A stretch of 64,000 bases of DNA from JAJYSO01 sp964579505 (GCA_964579505.1 CAZOGC010000013.1:1-64000), one strand, 5' to 3'; counted from the stretch's first letter, positions 17,683 through 26,661 are shown. A program made the numbers and translations. The notes: generated by a model from the letters alone, not told the origin.

Positions 17683-18380
17683 TAGTCGATGATGAGCCCT
17701 TGGCGCGTAAGTTGGTAAAAAGCCATGTTGATCGGTTGCCCAATTGGGAGGTAGTAGCGACTTGCAAAAATGCTTTAGAAGCTTATGAAGTTATCATGTC
17801 TCAGACCATAGAGGTACTTTTTTTAGATATTAATATGCCGGTGGTAAATGGTACAGATTTTTACCGTTCATTAAAAAATCCACCGCTATTAATTTTTACA
17901 ACGGCTTATCCCGACTATGCCGTTGAAGGGTTTGAACTAGATGCTATTGATTACCTGGTAAAGCCCATTACATTCGACCGGTTTTTAAAAGCCGCTAACC
18001 GGGCAGAAGAACGCTACCATTCTGCAAAGGAAAAAGGGAAAGGATTGGTAGTAACCAACCCCGTTCTCCCAGAAACCGATTTTATTTTTATTAAACATTT
18101 TAGCAAGTTAATAAAGGTAAATTTTGAAGACATAAAATACCTAGAAGCCCAAAAAGATTTTGTAAAATTTGTAACGAAGGATAAAGAACTTATGGCCGGA
18201 ATGACCATGAAGCTAGCCGAAGAACAGCTTCCGGCTGCTCTTTTTATTCGTGTACATCGGTCTTATATTATTGCTATTAAGGCTGTAACAGCCATGTATG
18301 GCAACGTCATAGAAATAGGGAAGACCCAAATACCCATAGGAGCCAATTACAAAGAAGCGGTACTACAACGGTTTAAATAA
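17661..18380 (+). CDS. LytTR family response regulator
   Basis: A 239-residue cytoplasmic transcription regulator. The receiver domain (residues 1-120) has the acidic pair in LIVDDEPLARKLV, the phospho-acceptor Asp in VLFLDINMPVVNG, a Thr in FTTAYPDYAVEGF and the Lys in DYLVKP. The C-terminal LytTR DNA-binding domain (about 135-239) has FIFIKHFSKLIKVNFEDIKYLEAQKDFVKFVT and FIRVHRSYIIAI. It is translated from an ATG inside the last codons of the LytS-type kinase gene, so the pair forms one two-component system. The likely target is the divergent intergenic region at 16275-16548, by location only. Confidence 0.95.
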   Translation: MSQIHCLIVDDEPLARKLVKSHVDRLPNWEVVATCKNALEAYEVIMSQTIEVLFLDINMPVVNGTDFYRSLKNPPLLIFTTAYPDYAVEGFELDAIDYLVKPITFDRFLKAANRAEERYHSAKEKGKGLVVTNPVLPETDFIFIKHFSKLIKVNFEDIKYLEAQKDFVKFVTKDKELMAGMTMKLAEEQLPAALFIRVHRSYIIAIKAVTAMYGNVIEIGKTQIPIGANYKEAVLQRFK

Positions 18381-18385
18381 ATAGC

Positions 18386-19096
18386 TTAATCTTGTAGCGC
18401 AAAAACCTTTCGTAACAACTGCGAAGATCGTGCGCCAATGTTGTTTCTTATTTTCTGTTCTTCTTTACCAATCATAGTATATACACCTTTTAAGGCTTGT
18501 TGCGTTACATAATCAGTTAAGTTGGGGTTTACGTCATCTACCAATGGAATAGCATTGTATTTGGTAATCAAATTCGCCCAAATTTTATTAGCTCCCACCC
18601 GATTAAAAGAAGCGGCAATCTCTGGTTGAAATTCTTTATACAATTGTGTTTGGGTTTTATTTTTTAAGTAGGTGGTGGCTGCTAAATCATTTCCTAATAA
18701 AATAGTTTTGGCATCGGCAAAATTCATTTGCGTAATGGCGTTTACAAAAATAGGAGTAGCTCTACTAACAGCGTCTTCTGCGGTATGATTTAAGGCTTTA
18801 ATACCCTTGTCTACCAAGCTACCCAGCCCTATACTGCGCAGTCCTTTAGCTACTTTTTGAAGATCTTTGGGCAAAAGTATTCGGGTTAATTGGTTGTTAT
18901 AAAAACCGTTCTTTTTAGCCAGTTTAGATACCTGTTGACTAATACCTTGTTTTAAAGCTTCTTTTAACCCTGATGCGATTTGTGCTTGCCCTAAAACAGC
19001 ATTTCCTTGGCTATCGGGAAAGTTGTTGACAACTTGTTGTAATTGTCCGCACGAAAAGCAACACACGGCTAAGATAAGTATACTCCATTTTTTCAT
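18386..19096 (-). CDS. DUF4197 lipoprotein
   Basis: A 236-residue protein with a lipoprotein signal peptide (MKKWSILILAVCCFSCGQLQQVV, lipidated Cys at about 16). The remainder matches DUF4197: LGQAQIASGLKEALKQGISQQVSKLAKKNGFYNN, ILLPKDLQKVAKGLR, NAITQMNFADAKTILLGNDLAATTYLKNKTQTQLYKEFQPEI, and a C-terminal GVYTMIGKEEQKIRNN. It is probably anchored on the periplasmic side of a membrane. The function is unknown. It is convergent with the response regulator gene, only five bases away. Confidence 0.88.
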   Translation of the reverse strand: MKKWSILILAVCCFSCGQLQQVVNNFPDSQGNAVLGQAQIASGLKEALKQGISQQVSKLAKKNGFYNNQLTRILLPKDLQKVAKGLRSIGLGSLVDKGIKALNHTAEDAVSRATPIFVNAITQMNFADAKTILLGNDLAATTYLKNKTQTQLYKEFQPEIAASFNRVGANKIWANLITKYNAIPLVDDVNPNLTDYVTQQALKGVYTMIGKEEQKIRNNIGARSSQLLRKVFALQD

Positions 19097-19160
19097 AAAC
19101 TGTAATTTATAGTTATTTGGTTACGCATTTTAGAAAAGGACATCTATATGTAATAACCAC

Positions 19161-19260
19161 TTGTTACGCTGAGTTTACCTGCCTATAATAGACAAAAGTG
19201 TTACAAAAACAGCAAAAGCAATTCCTCGACAGGCCTACCATCAAAAACGGGTAGGCCTGG
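19161..19260 (-). repeat. Dispersed intergenic repeat, copy C (inverted)
   Basis: The plus strand reads GTTACGCTGAGTTTACCTGCCT, the reverse complement of the end of copy A (6115-6203), followed by TCGACAGGCCTACC. It ends in a perfect hairpin, AGGCCTACC (19231-19239) with GGTAGGCCT (19250-19258), that may also end transcription of the CocE gene. Confidence 0.55.
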
Positions 19261-19279
19261 TTTGGTGATTTATAGTTCA

Positions 19280-21142
19280 TTATTTAACCGGCAGCTGATT
19301 AAATTCAATATAAGAATCTCCATAAACGGTATGGGTTTGCGTTTTGTAATCGCTTTCATCGGCTTTAAAAATATTGGGTACAAATGTTTGCGGGTTTAAA
19401 TTGATTAATGGAAACCACGTACTTTGCACCTGTATCTGAATTTTGTGCCCTTTCTTAAAGGTGTGATTAATACCTTGTAAGGTGATGTCTATCTCTGTCT
19501 TCTTATTAGGAGTCATAGCCTCAGGATGCTCAAAACTATTACGGAAACGTCCGGGCATTACTTCGCTGCGAATCATCATATGGTAATTAGACATTTTTAA
19601 ATGAGGATCTGTTTCTTTAAAGTTTTTTGCATCGGGTGGAAAGACATCAATCACTTTTACAATCCAATCGGCATCAGTACCGGTAGTAGCCACTTCTAGT
19701 TTGGCTTTAATTTGTCCTACCAGCTTTATATCGTGTTGCAACACGGGTGTTTCATAGGTTAAAACATCGGGGCGTCTACCAGCAAATCGTTGGTCGTCAG
19801 TCATGTATTTACGGGGTGTAAAAACAATTTTGATGTCTTCTGTATAGGGCACCGGTTTTTCAATATCACTGATAAATTTATTTTCGTAATTAGGATTAGG
19901 CTGATCAGTTAAGGTGTGGTTTTTCCCTAGATAATAGCGTTTCTTTACCGTATTTTTTGGAGGCCAAGCAGCATAAGAATCCCATTGGTGCGTACCGTCA
20001 TCATACATACGCGCTTCCGGAAAATGAGGATCTGCTTTTCCTTTTAAGAAATGATCAAAGAAAGGGGTAATCACGTCGCGTTGAAATTTAATTGAAAGGC
20101 TATCGCCAAAATAAACATTTCCTACAGCGTTACGCACTTTGGTAGAGGCCCATTGCCCATGACTCCACGGTCCGTACGTAATAATATTATAGTTATTGCT
20201 GCTTTTTTCAATTTGTGCATAGCTGTTAAAAGGTCCGTAAAGGTCTTCGGCATCGTAAAACCCACCCACATACAACACGGCAGGTTTAATGTCTTTTAAA
20301 TGTGGAATAATATTACGTGTCTTCCAAAAAGTATCGTAATTTGGATGGTTTTCCAACTGTTTCCAAAAGAAGTTATTGGGGTAATATTTATCCAATTTTT
20401 TAATAGGGGTGTGCTTTAAAAAGAAAGCGTATTGGTCTTGGCTTTTAAACCGTGGGAAATGATATTTTGTATGGGTGGTAGGCGGAAATTGATTGCCAAA
20501 AAGAGCGGTAGCCATAAAGTAGCTTAACAGATAAGCCCCGTTGTGATGAAAATCGTCAAAAAAGAAATCGCTGATAGAGGCTTGCGGAGAGACCGCTTTT
20601 AAAGCTGGATGGTTACTCAATAGGGCATAAGTGGAATAAAATCCGGGATAAGAGATTCCCCAAATACCTACTTTTCCATTGTTGTTCGGTACATTTTTTA
20701 CCAACCAGTCTATGGTGTCGTATGTATCACTGGCTTCATCGGTTTGGTTACCGGTTTTATTAGGAATATACGGGCGCATATTGTCAAAATCACCTTCGCT
20801 CATCCAACGACCGCGTACGTCTTGTTTTACAAAAATATAGCCTTCTTTTAAAAGGTATTTGTTAGCCGCCATTCCATGAGGAGATTTGGGAAATTTATTT
20901 TTTCCGTATGGTCGAGAGCTATACGGTGTACGCATCATAATGATAGGGTATTCTTGTGATTGGTCCTTGGGAGCATAAATAGTGGTGTGCAATTTTACCC
21001 CGTCGCGCATGGGAATATCTACTTCCGTTTTGGTGTAATGTTCCGGAATATCATACGTAGGTTGATTTTCTTGCGCGTAATTACAGCCTGTAAAAACCGT
21101 GAAGCACAACAAGAAAAGAAGAGATTGTGTAAGCGATTTCAT
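19280..21142 (-). CDS. CocE/NonD family alpha/beta hydrolase (X-Pro dipeptidyl-peptidase-like)
   Basis: A 620-residue secreted serine hydrolase. The N-terminus is lipoprotein-like (LLFLLCFTVFTGCNYAQEN, Cys at about 19). The CocE catalytic domain follows (VDIPMRDGVKLHTTIYAPK, MMRTPYSSRPYG, KQDVRGRWMSEGDF), with the nucleophile Ser in GKVGIWGISYPGFYS. The C-terminal jelly-roll domain of the S15 fold comes last (VLTYETPVLQHDIKLVGQIKAKLEVATTGTDADW). Family members cleave acyl-peptide, beta-lactam or ester bonds, including cocaine esterase and alpha-amino acid ester hydrolases; the substrate here cannot be read from sequence. TATCTTTA at 21168-21175 (minus strand) is a one-mismatch promoter. Confidence 0.92.
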   Translation of the reverse strand: MKSLTQSLLFLLCFTVFTGCNYAQENQPTYDIPEHYTKTEVDIPMRDGVKLHTTIYAPKDQSQEYPIIMMRTPYSSRPYGKNKFPKSPHGMAANKYLLKEGYIFVKQDVRGRWMSEGDFDNMRPYIPNKTGNQTDEASDTYDTIDWLVKNVPNNNGKVGIWGISYPGFYSTYALLSNHPALKAVSPQASISDFFFDDFHHNGAYLLSYFMATALFGNQFPPTTHTKYHFPRFKSQDQYAFFLKHTPIKKLDKYYPNNFFWKQLENHPNYDTFWKTRNIIPHLKDIKPAVLYVGGFYDAEDLYGPFNSYAQIEKSSNNYNIITYGPWSHGQWASTKVRNAVGNVYFGDSLSIKFQRDVITPFFDHFLKGKADPHFPEARMYDDGTHQWDSYAAWPPKNTVKKRYYLGKNHTLTDQPNPNYENKFISDIEKPVPYTEDIKIVFTPRKYMTDDQRFAGRRPDVLTYETPVLQHDIKLVGQIKAKLEVATTGTDADWIVKVIDVFPPDAKNFKETDPHLKMSNYHMMIRSEVMPGRFRNSFEHPEAMTPNKKTEIDITLQGINHTFKKGHKIQIQVQSTWFPLINLNPQTFVPNIFKADESDYKTQTHTVYGDSYIEFNQLPVK

Positions 21143-21226
21143 AATTTAAAATTTGAGTGATAAGCGATAAAGATAAACTAATTTTACTTTTTTAAAAATT
21201 ATAATGCCGAAAGGCTGAGATTATAG

Positions 21227-21259
21227 TTGTATAGATACAAAAATTCTTCTTTATATTCG
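21227..21259 (+). promoter_or_regulatory. Promoter of the TetR gene with an internal palindrome
   Basis: TTG at 21227-21229 and TATATTCG at 21252-21259 fit the Bacteroidota promoter with a 22-base gap. The perfect inverted repeat TTGTAT-AG-ATACAA occupies 21227-21240, overlapping the -33 element. The ATG follows at 21265. Confidence 0.45.
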
Positions 21260-21264
21260 CTGCT

Positions 21265-21840
21265 ATGAACACCGCACGAAAAGAACAAATTATACAAACA
21301 GCTGCCCAGCTATTTCACGAAAAAGGTTTTCATGCCGTGTCTATGCGTGATTTGGCTGAAAAACTAGACATTAAAGCGGCTAGTCTATACAATCATATTT
21401 TTTCTAAAAAAGAAATCTTAGCTAATATCGTAATGGATTTGGCACAAGATTTTACTACTCATATTCAGCAAACTAATAAAACGCAAACGTCATCTTTAGC
21501 TAAGTTAGAAGCCATTGTGGCAATGCACATTACGACTTCACTAAAAAAAACGGATTTTTTAGCGTGTATGAACAAAGAATGGATGAATTTAGAAACGCCT
21601 CAACGCAAATTATATTTAAAACTGCGTCAAGAATATGAAGATACCTTTCTGCAGATTATTGTAACCGGAATAGAAACAGGAGAGTTTGAAAAAAGAAACC
21701 CGGATATACTTACTTTTAGCCTGCTTTCTTCTTTGCGTACATTCTATCATTGGTATACTAAAAACCCTCAATTTACACAAAAGGAACTTATACGAGAAAT
21801 GCAACTCAATCTGCTAACAGGCATTGTACGCAAAAAGTAA
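21265..21840 (+). CDS. TetR/AcrR family regulator, probable repressor of the paa operon
   Basis: A 191-residue regulator. The N-terminal TetR helix-turn-helix is clear (ARKEQIIQTAAQLFHEKGFHAVSMRDLAEKLDIKAASLYNHIFSKKEIL, residues 4-52). The C-terminal ligand-binding part is all-helical and less conserved. The gene lies 97 bases upstream of the phenylacetate operon in the same orientation, and a perfect 18-bp palindrome sits inside the paaE promoter, so it most likely represses paa genes until phenylacetyl-CoA or a related CoA ester binds. PaaR of other bacteria is also TetR-type. The effector and the autoregulation are inferred. Confidence 0.9.
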   Translation: MNTARKEQIIQTAAQLFHEKGFHAVSMRDLAEKLDIKAASLYNHIFSKKEILANIVMDLAQDFTTHIQQTNKTQTSSLAKLEAIVAMHITTSLKKTDFLACMNKEWMNLETPQRKLYLKLRQEYEDTFLQIIVTGIETGEFEKRNPDILTFSLLSSLRTFYHWYTKNPQFTQKELIREMQLNLLTGIVRKK

Positions 21841-21886
21841 TGACATATTGGCTGTTTTGCTGTAATTTTGAGTACCTTGAGAAAGG

Positions 21887-21918
21887 TTTGTTTATTTAAC
21901 TAACAATTGTTAGTTTTG
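21887..21918 (+). promoter_or_regulatory. paa operon promoter with embedded 18-bp operator palindrome
   Basis: TTTG at 21887-21890 and TAGTTTTG at 21911-21918 are separated by 20 bases, an excellent Bacteroidota promoter. The perfect palindrome AACTAACAATTGTTAGTT (21898-21915) fills the spacer and overlaps the -7 element, a classic repressor position. The ATG of paaE is 20 bases further on. Confidence 0.7.
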
Positions 21919-21937
21919 AAACGAGTAAAATTTAATT

Positions 21938-23017
21938 ATGGCAGAGTTTTATAAGCTTAAAGTAGCTCAAAAACGAGAAGAGACCAATAACTGTACTTCT
22001 GTAAAATTGGAGGTGCCTAGAGAACTGTGGAAACATTTTCGTTATGGAGCAGGGCAACATATCATTTTTAAAAAAGAATTTGACGGAGAAGAAATTCGCA
22101 GAACATATTCTCTCTGCTCCAATCCGTTTGATAAAGAATGGCGTGTTTGTGTAAAACAAATTCCGGAGGGAAAATTTTCAACCTATGTCAATCAAGAATT
22201 AAAAGAAGGGGATATTGTAGAAGCTAGTTCTCCTACCGGAAAATTTGCACACGACATACAATTAGATAGAGAAGGGGCTAGGCAGTATTTATTTTTTGCC
22301 GCCGGAAGTGGTATTACCCCCATCATAGCAATGATAAAAATGGTGCTACAGCAAGAGCCACATTGCCATTGCCAATTGTTCTATTCTAACCGCGACCAAA
22401 ATAATATTGTTTTTAGAGAAGAGCTGGAACAATTGCGTAACAAATATTTGACGCGTTTTGAACTCTTCCATATTTTAACAGAACAAAAACGCGATGTTGC
22501 TTTGTTAGACGGTAAGATAACAAAAGAAAAACTGAAGACTTTTTCAGAAACCTTGCTCAATTTATCGGCCATAGATCACTGTTTTATCTGTGGACCCGAA
22601 GCGCTAACCTTTATTATTCGCGATGAATTGGTTAACTTAGGCTTGGCTAAAAATAAAATTCATTATGAGTTGTTTGTAACCGGCTTGTCTGAAGAAGATA
22701 AACAACGAGCAGCAGAAGCCATGAAAAAACGGGTAGAGGGTACGCAGGTAACGGTTATTGAAGGGGGTACAGAACTGAGTTTTGTCATGACAGACACGTA
22801 TGACAATGTGCTTGATGCAGCTTTGGCTGCCGGAGCCGATGTCTCATTTGCTTGTAAAGACGGTATGTGTAGCACCTGTAAATGTAGAGTAGAAGAAGGA
22901 TCTGTGGTAATGAAAAAGAATTATGCTTTAGAAAAAGATGATCTAGAAAAGGGATACGTGCTGAGCTGTCAATCAGTGCCTACCTCTAAGAAGTTAAAAG
23001 TAAATTACGACGTGTAA
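21938..23017 (+). CDS. paaE: 1,2-phenylacetyl-CoA epoxidase reductase subunit PaaE
   Basis: A 359-residue electron-transfer subunit that passes electrons from NAD(P)H through FAD and a [2Fe-2S] centre to the PaaAC oxygenase. The FAD domain carries RRTYSLCSNPF (about residues 51-61). The NAD domain follows with AAGSGITPIIAMIKMVL and CFICGPEALTFIIRDEL. A plant-type ferredoxin domain closes the protein, with Cys residues in SFACKDGMCSTCKCRV and VLSCQS. Length and domain order match PaaE. It is the first gene of the operon here, whereas enteric operons start with paaA. It is driven by the operator-bearing promoter just upstream. Confidence 0.95.
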   Translation: MAEFYKLKVAQKREETNNCTSVKLEVPRELWKHFRYGAGQHIIFKKEFDGEEIRRTYSLCSNPFDKEWRVCVKQIPEGKFSTYVNQELKEGDIVEASSPTGKFAHDIQLDREGARQYLFFAAGSGITPIIAMIKMVLQQEPHCHCQLFYSNRDQNNIVFREELEQLRNKYLTRFELFHILTEQKRDVALLDGKITKEKLKTFSETLLNLSAIDHCFICGPEALTFIIRDELVNLGLAKNKIHYELFVTGLSEEDKQRAAEAMKKRVEGTQVTVIEGGTELSFVMTDTYDNVLDAALAAGADVSFACKDGMCSTCKCRVEEGSVVMKKNYALEKDDLEKGYVLSCQSVPTSKKLKVNYDV

Positions 23018-23067
23018 TTTACTATACAATTAAAATAGTAGTTACTAACACAGCTAAGTATAAAATT

Positions 23068-24024
23068 ATGAGCGAGCAAGAAATAAAAAACTTAGAAAAT
23101 ATTTTTCAGCAGCGTATTGATAATAATGAGAAGATAGAGCCGAAAGATTGGATGCCCGAAAAGTATAGACAGATGAATATTCGGCAAATATCGCAGCATG
23201 CCAATTCAGAAATTGTAGGGATGCTCCCCGAGGGCAACTGGATTACTCGCGCCCCTTCACTGTTGCGAAAAGTAACCTTATTAGCCAAAGTTCAAGACGA
23301 GGCCGGACACGGGCTTTATCTTTATAGTGCCGCAGAAACCTTAGGTATTTCTAGAGATGAGATGACAGAATTAATGCTAGCCGGCAAGTCAAAATATTCA
23401 AGTATATTTAATTATCCATCGCTTTCTTGGGCAGATATTGGCGCTATAGGATGGTTGGTAGATGGCGCTGCTATCGTTAACCAAGTATCGCTCACACACA
23501 CTTCTTACGGTCCGTATGCTCGTGGAATGGTGCGTATCTGTAAAGAAGAAAGCTTTCATCAGCGACAAGGATATCAAATTATGTATAACCTTTCTCACGG
23601 AACAGCGGCGCAAAAAGAAATGGCTCAAGATGCGTTAAACCGTTGGTGGTGGCCATCACTTATGATGTTTGGTCCTACCGATAAAGAATCAACACACACT
23701 GAGCAGTCTATGGCATGGAAGGTTAAAATAAAATCAAACGATACCTTACGTCAGATGTTTGTAGATCAAGCAGTGCCTCAAGCCGATATTTTGGAGCTGA
23801 AAATTCCGGATGAAGACCTAAAATACAACGAAGAAACCCAACACTATGAATTTGGAGAAATTGATTGGGAAGAATTTTGGCAAGTGGTAAAAGGTCATGG
23901 AATATGCAATGAACAACGCATACGCGACAAACAAGAAGCTTGGGATAATGGACAATGGGTGCGCGAAGCCGCCATGGCGTATGCCAAAAAAGAACAAAAC
24001 AAACAAGAACGAAGAGTTGGGTAG
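23068..24024 (+). CDS. paaA: 1,2-phenylacetyl-CoA epoxidase catalytic subunit PaaA
   Basis: A 318-residue di-iron oxygenase subunit that epoxidises the ring of phenylacetyl-CoA. Characteristic stretches include EPKDWMPEKYRQMNIRQISQHANSEIVGMLPEGNWITRAPSLLRK, the iron-ligand region VQDEAGHGLYLYSAAETLG (first E-x-x-H) and KEESFHQRQGYQIMY (second E-x-x-H). The substrate-site segment NRWWWPSLMMFGPTDKES is also present. The length is normal. It forms the catalytic core with PaaC, and the gap from paaE is 50 bases. Confidence 0.97.
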   Translation: MSEQEIKNLENIFQQRIDNNEKIEPKDWMPEKYRQMNIRQISQHANSEIVGMLPEGNWITRAPSLLRKVTLLAKVQDEAGHGLYLYSAAETLGISRDEMTELMLAGKSKYSSIFNYPSLSWADIGAIGWLVDGAAIVNQVSLTHTSYGPYARGMVRICKEESFHQRQGYQIMYNLSHGTAAQKEMAQDALNRWWWPSLMMFGPTDKESTHTEQSMAWKVKIKSNDTLRQMFVDQAVPQADILELKIPDEDLKYNEETQHYEFGEIDWEEFWQVVKGHGICNEQRIRDKQEAWDNGQWVREAAMAYAKKEQNKQERRVG

Positions 24025-24143
24025 GGTAGAAAAGTACTGACTTGTATATGAATACAATACCTGAAAGAAGATTTATCATTAAACTAAAATACGAGATACT
24101 TTGTAGAAGCAACGCTTAGTACTCGATACTCAATACTAGAAAA

Positions 24144-24449
24144 ATGGCTAAAAACACAAAAACAAGCAAAAACGAATGGCCCCTTTGGGAAGTATTTGTC
24201 CGTAGTAAAAACGGACTAGAACACCGTCATTTTGGAAGCCTCCACGCAGTAGATGCAGAGATGGCACTACAAAATGCACGTGATGTGTACACACGCCGTA
24301 TGGAAGGGGTAAGCATTTGGGTGGTAGAATCTAAAAACATTGCGGCATCAAATCCTGATAAAAACGGAGAATTTTTTGAGCCGGCAGAAGATAAAGTTTA
24401 CCGCCATCCTACCTTTTATAAACTACCGGATGGGGTGAAGAATATGTAA
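24144..24449 (+). CDS. paaB: 1,2-phenylacetyl-CoA epoxidase subunit PaaB
   Basis: A 101-residue small subunit of the epoxidase that bridges PaaAC heterodimers. The sequence WPLWEVFVRSKNGLEHRHFGSLHAVDAEMALQNARDVYTRR, followed by GVSIWVVES, is nearly diagnostic. It lies in operon order between paaA and paaC, though the 119-base gap after paaA is longer than the others and shows no clear terminator. Confidence 0.97.
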   Translation: MAKNTKTSKNEWPLWEVFVRSKNGLEHRHFGSLHAVDAEMALQNARDVYTRRMEGVSIWVVESKNIAASNPDKNGEFFEPAEDKVYRHPTFYKLPDGVKNM

Positions 24450-24482
24450 GCAAAAAGGTAAACGCTTTTTGAAAACCTGATT

Positions 24483-25268
24483 ATGAAAGAAAAAACAAAC
24501 TTTAAAACATATCCCATAACAGCAGATAAAGTGGGCTTTTTATTAGGGTTAGCCGATAACACACTAATACTGGGACAACGGTTGAGTGAACTTACCGGCC
24601 ACGGACCAACGCTAGAAGTCGATATGGCGTGCGCCAATATTGCGCTAGATTTATTTGGAGAAGTACGCAATTATTACCAGTATATAGCTGAAATTAAGGG
24701 AAATGAAATTACAGAAGACGATTTGGCTTTTATGCGAACAGAACGCGAATACCGTAATGCTTTGTTGGTAGAACAGCCTAACCGTGATTTTGCCTATACA
24801 ATAGCCCGTCAATTTTTGTATGATCAATTTCACTTTTTATTACTAGAAAAACTGAAACAAAGTGAAGATTTTCAGTTGGCTGCTATTGCTCAAAAAAGTA
24901 TAAAAGAAGTAACTTATCATCGCGATTTTTCGGCTGATTGGATAAAACGTCTGAGGGATGGTACAGAAGAGAGCCACCAACGTATGCAGACTGCACTTTC
25001 CGATTTGTGGAAATACCACCGTGAATTATTTGAAAAAACACCGGCTGATGAGCAAATGATAACGCAAGGAATAGGTGTTGATTATGACGAGCTAAAAGAT
25101 ACATACTACCAAAATGTGCGTGAAGTAGTGGAGGAGGCTACGCTAAATCTACCGGAATTAAAGTACTTTCAAAGCGGCGGCAAGATGGGTAAGCATACAG
25201 AACATATGGGGCATTTACTTACCGAAATGCAATATATGCAGCGCACCTATCCCGGAATGGAGTGGTAA
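24483..25268 (+). CDS. paaC: 1,2-phenylacetyl-CoA epoxidase structural subunit PaaC
   Basis: A 261-residue ferritin-like subunit that pairs with PaaA and is thought to have lost iron binding. Recognisable segments are LGLADNTLILGQRLSELTGHGPTLEVDMACANIALDLFGEVRNYYQY, LVEQPNRDFAYTIARQFLYDQFHFLLLE and KEVTYHRDFSADWIKRLRDGTEESHQRMQ. The end GGKMGKHTEHMGHLLTEMQYMQRTYPGMEW is strongly conserved in PaaC. It sits 33 bases after paaB. Confidence 0.97.
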   Translation: MKEKTNFKTYPITADKVGFLLGLADNTLILGQRLSELTGHGPTLEVDMACANIALDLFGEVRNYYQYIAEIKGNEITEDDLAFMRTEREYRNALLVEQPNRDFAYTIARQFLYDQFHFLLLEKLKQSEDFQLAAIAQKSIKEVTYHRDFSADWIKRLRDGTEESHQRMQTALSDLWKYHRELFEKTPADEQMITQGIGVDYDELKDTYYQNVREVVEEATLNLPELKYFQSGGKMGKHTEHMGHLLTEMQYMQRTYPGMEW

Positions 25269-25328
25269 TTGTAAAACGAATTGTTTTCAGTTATTTGCAA
25301 TTAATTTGAAGAAAGGAGAAGTTGAAAG

Positions 25329-25835
25329 ATGATTACAGAAAAAACGGCTGTTTTTATAGATGAAAGACTTTATACAGTCTTAAAAGAAGTAACGGATCCG
25401 GAGATTCCGGTAGTTTCTATTGTAGATTTAGGAATGGTACGTGATGCGCATATAGAAAACGAGGTAGCACACGTAAAAATAACACCAACGTATAGCGGCT
25501 GCCCGGCCACCGATATGATTGCAGCGGATGTAAAAATAGCCTTGAAAAAAGCCAACTATATACCGGCTGTAACGACCACTATCAACCCTCCGTGGACCAC
25601 CGATTGGATTACGGAAGAAGGTATTCAGGCATTAAAAGACTACGGAATTGCTCCACCGGTAGAAGCTACCGCAGACCGTAGGGCGTTGCTAGGAGAAACC
25701 CATGTCATAAAGTGTACGCATTGTGGCTCTACACATACTAAAATGGTCAGTCAATTTGGTTCTACTGCCTGCAAGGCACTGTTTAAATGTTTAGACTGTG
25801 GAGAACCGTTTGATTATTTTAAATGCATGCTATAA
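25329..25835 (+). CDS. paaD: Phenylacetate pathway Fe-S assembly-like protein PaaD
   Basis: A 168-residue protein needed for epoxidase activity, thought to help mature the Fe-S centre of PaaE. The N-terminal DUF59/MIP18 domain has EVTDPEIPVVSIVDLGMVRD and TPTYSGCPATDMI. The C-terminal zinc-ribbon-like part has two Cys pairs (CTHCGSTHT, CLDCGEP) and ends FDYFKCML, as in PaaD. The start is a single ATG, preceded by AAGGAGAAGTTGAAAG, one of the few Shine-Dalgarno-like sequences in the window. Confidence 0.95.
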   Translation: MITEKTAVFIDERLYTVLKEVTDPEIPVVSIVDLGMVRDAHIENEVAHVKITPTYSGCPATDMIAADVKIALKKANYIPAVTTTINPPWTTDWITEEGIQALKDYGIAPPVEATADRRALLGETHVIKCTHCGSTHTKMVSQFGSTACKALFKCLDCGEPFDYFKCML

Positions 25836-25875
25836 ACTAACGCTCAACACCCATAAATAATAAGAAATTTTTTTA

Positions 25876-26661
25876 ATGATGGCAGAAGATATATTATACA
25901 AAGTAGAAACGCAAGTGGCGTATATTACCCTAAACCGACCTAAGGCTTATAACAGCTTTAATAGAGCTATGTCTAATGCATTTATTGCGGCCTTGCAGAA
26001 AGCAGCTGACGATTCGCAAGTACGGGCACTTTATATTACCGGAAACGGAAAAGCCTTTTCGGCCGGGCAGGATTTAAAGGAAGTGTTAGACCAAGAAAAC
26101 AACCCCGGTTTCAAGAAGATTTTAGAAGAAGGGTATAATCCCATTATTCGGTTACTAAGAGCAATACAAAAACCCATTGTGGCTGGTGTAAATGGAGTAG
26201 CTGCCGGAGCAGGAGCCAATATTGCTTTGGCATGTGATGTGGTAGTGGCGTCTGAAAAAGCCTCTTTTATACAGGCCTTTAGTAAAATAGGATTGGTACC
26301 TGATAGTGGAGGTACCTATTTTTTACCGAGATTGATTGGTTTTCAAAAAGCATCGGCACTGATGATGATGGGAGAGGCTATATCTGCCATTGAGGCCGAG
26401 AAAATAGGAATGTTATACCAAGTTTTTTCAGAAGAAGAATTTTCTGTAAAAGCAAAGGCTATTGCTATAAAACTGGCACAAATGCCGACACAGGCACTAA
26501 GTTTAATAAAAAAATTACTAAATAAAAGCTATCAACACACGCTTGATCAACAGCTTGATTTAGAAGGAGCTTACCAACTTCAATCGGCTGCAAGCGAAGA
26601 TTATCAAGAAGGGGTAGCAGCCTTTGTAGAAAAACGAGCCCCGGTATTTAAAGGAAAATAA
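25876..26661 (+). CDS. paaG: Enoyl-CoA hydratase/isomerase family, probable ring-epoxide isomerase PaaG
   Basis: A 261-residue crotonase-fold enzyme. The oxyanion-hole segments are AFSAGQDLKEVLD and GVAAGAGANIALACDVVVAS. The active-site region reads FSKIGLVPDSGGTYFLPRLIGF, with Asp where hydratases usually have Glu, matching PaaG, which converts 1,2-epoxyphenylacetyl-CoA to the oxepin. PaaF-type hydratase activity cannot be ruled out, and no separate paaF is present in the operon. ATG codons at 25876 and 25879 are both usable starts. It is followed by paaH after 49 bases. Confidence 0.9.
   Translation: MMAEDILYKVETQVAYITLNRPKAYNSFNRAMSNAFIAALQKAADDSQVRALYITGNGKAFSAGQDLKEVLDQENNPGFKKILEEGYNPIIRLLRAIQKPIVAGVNGVAAGAGANIALACDVVVASEKASFIQAFSKIGLVPDSGGTYFLPRLIGFQKASALMMMGEAISAIEAEKIGMLYQVFSEEEFSVKAKAIAIKLAQMPTQALSLIKKLLNKSYQHTLDQQLDLEGAYQLQSAASEDYQEGVAAFVEKRAPVFKGK

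Noticed and set aside
23723..24112. A 129-residue antisense frame over the paaA end
   Set aside because: It is the complement of conserved PaaA sequence and has a low-complexity hydrophobic composition that follows from that.
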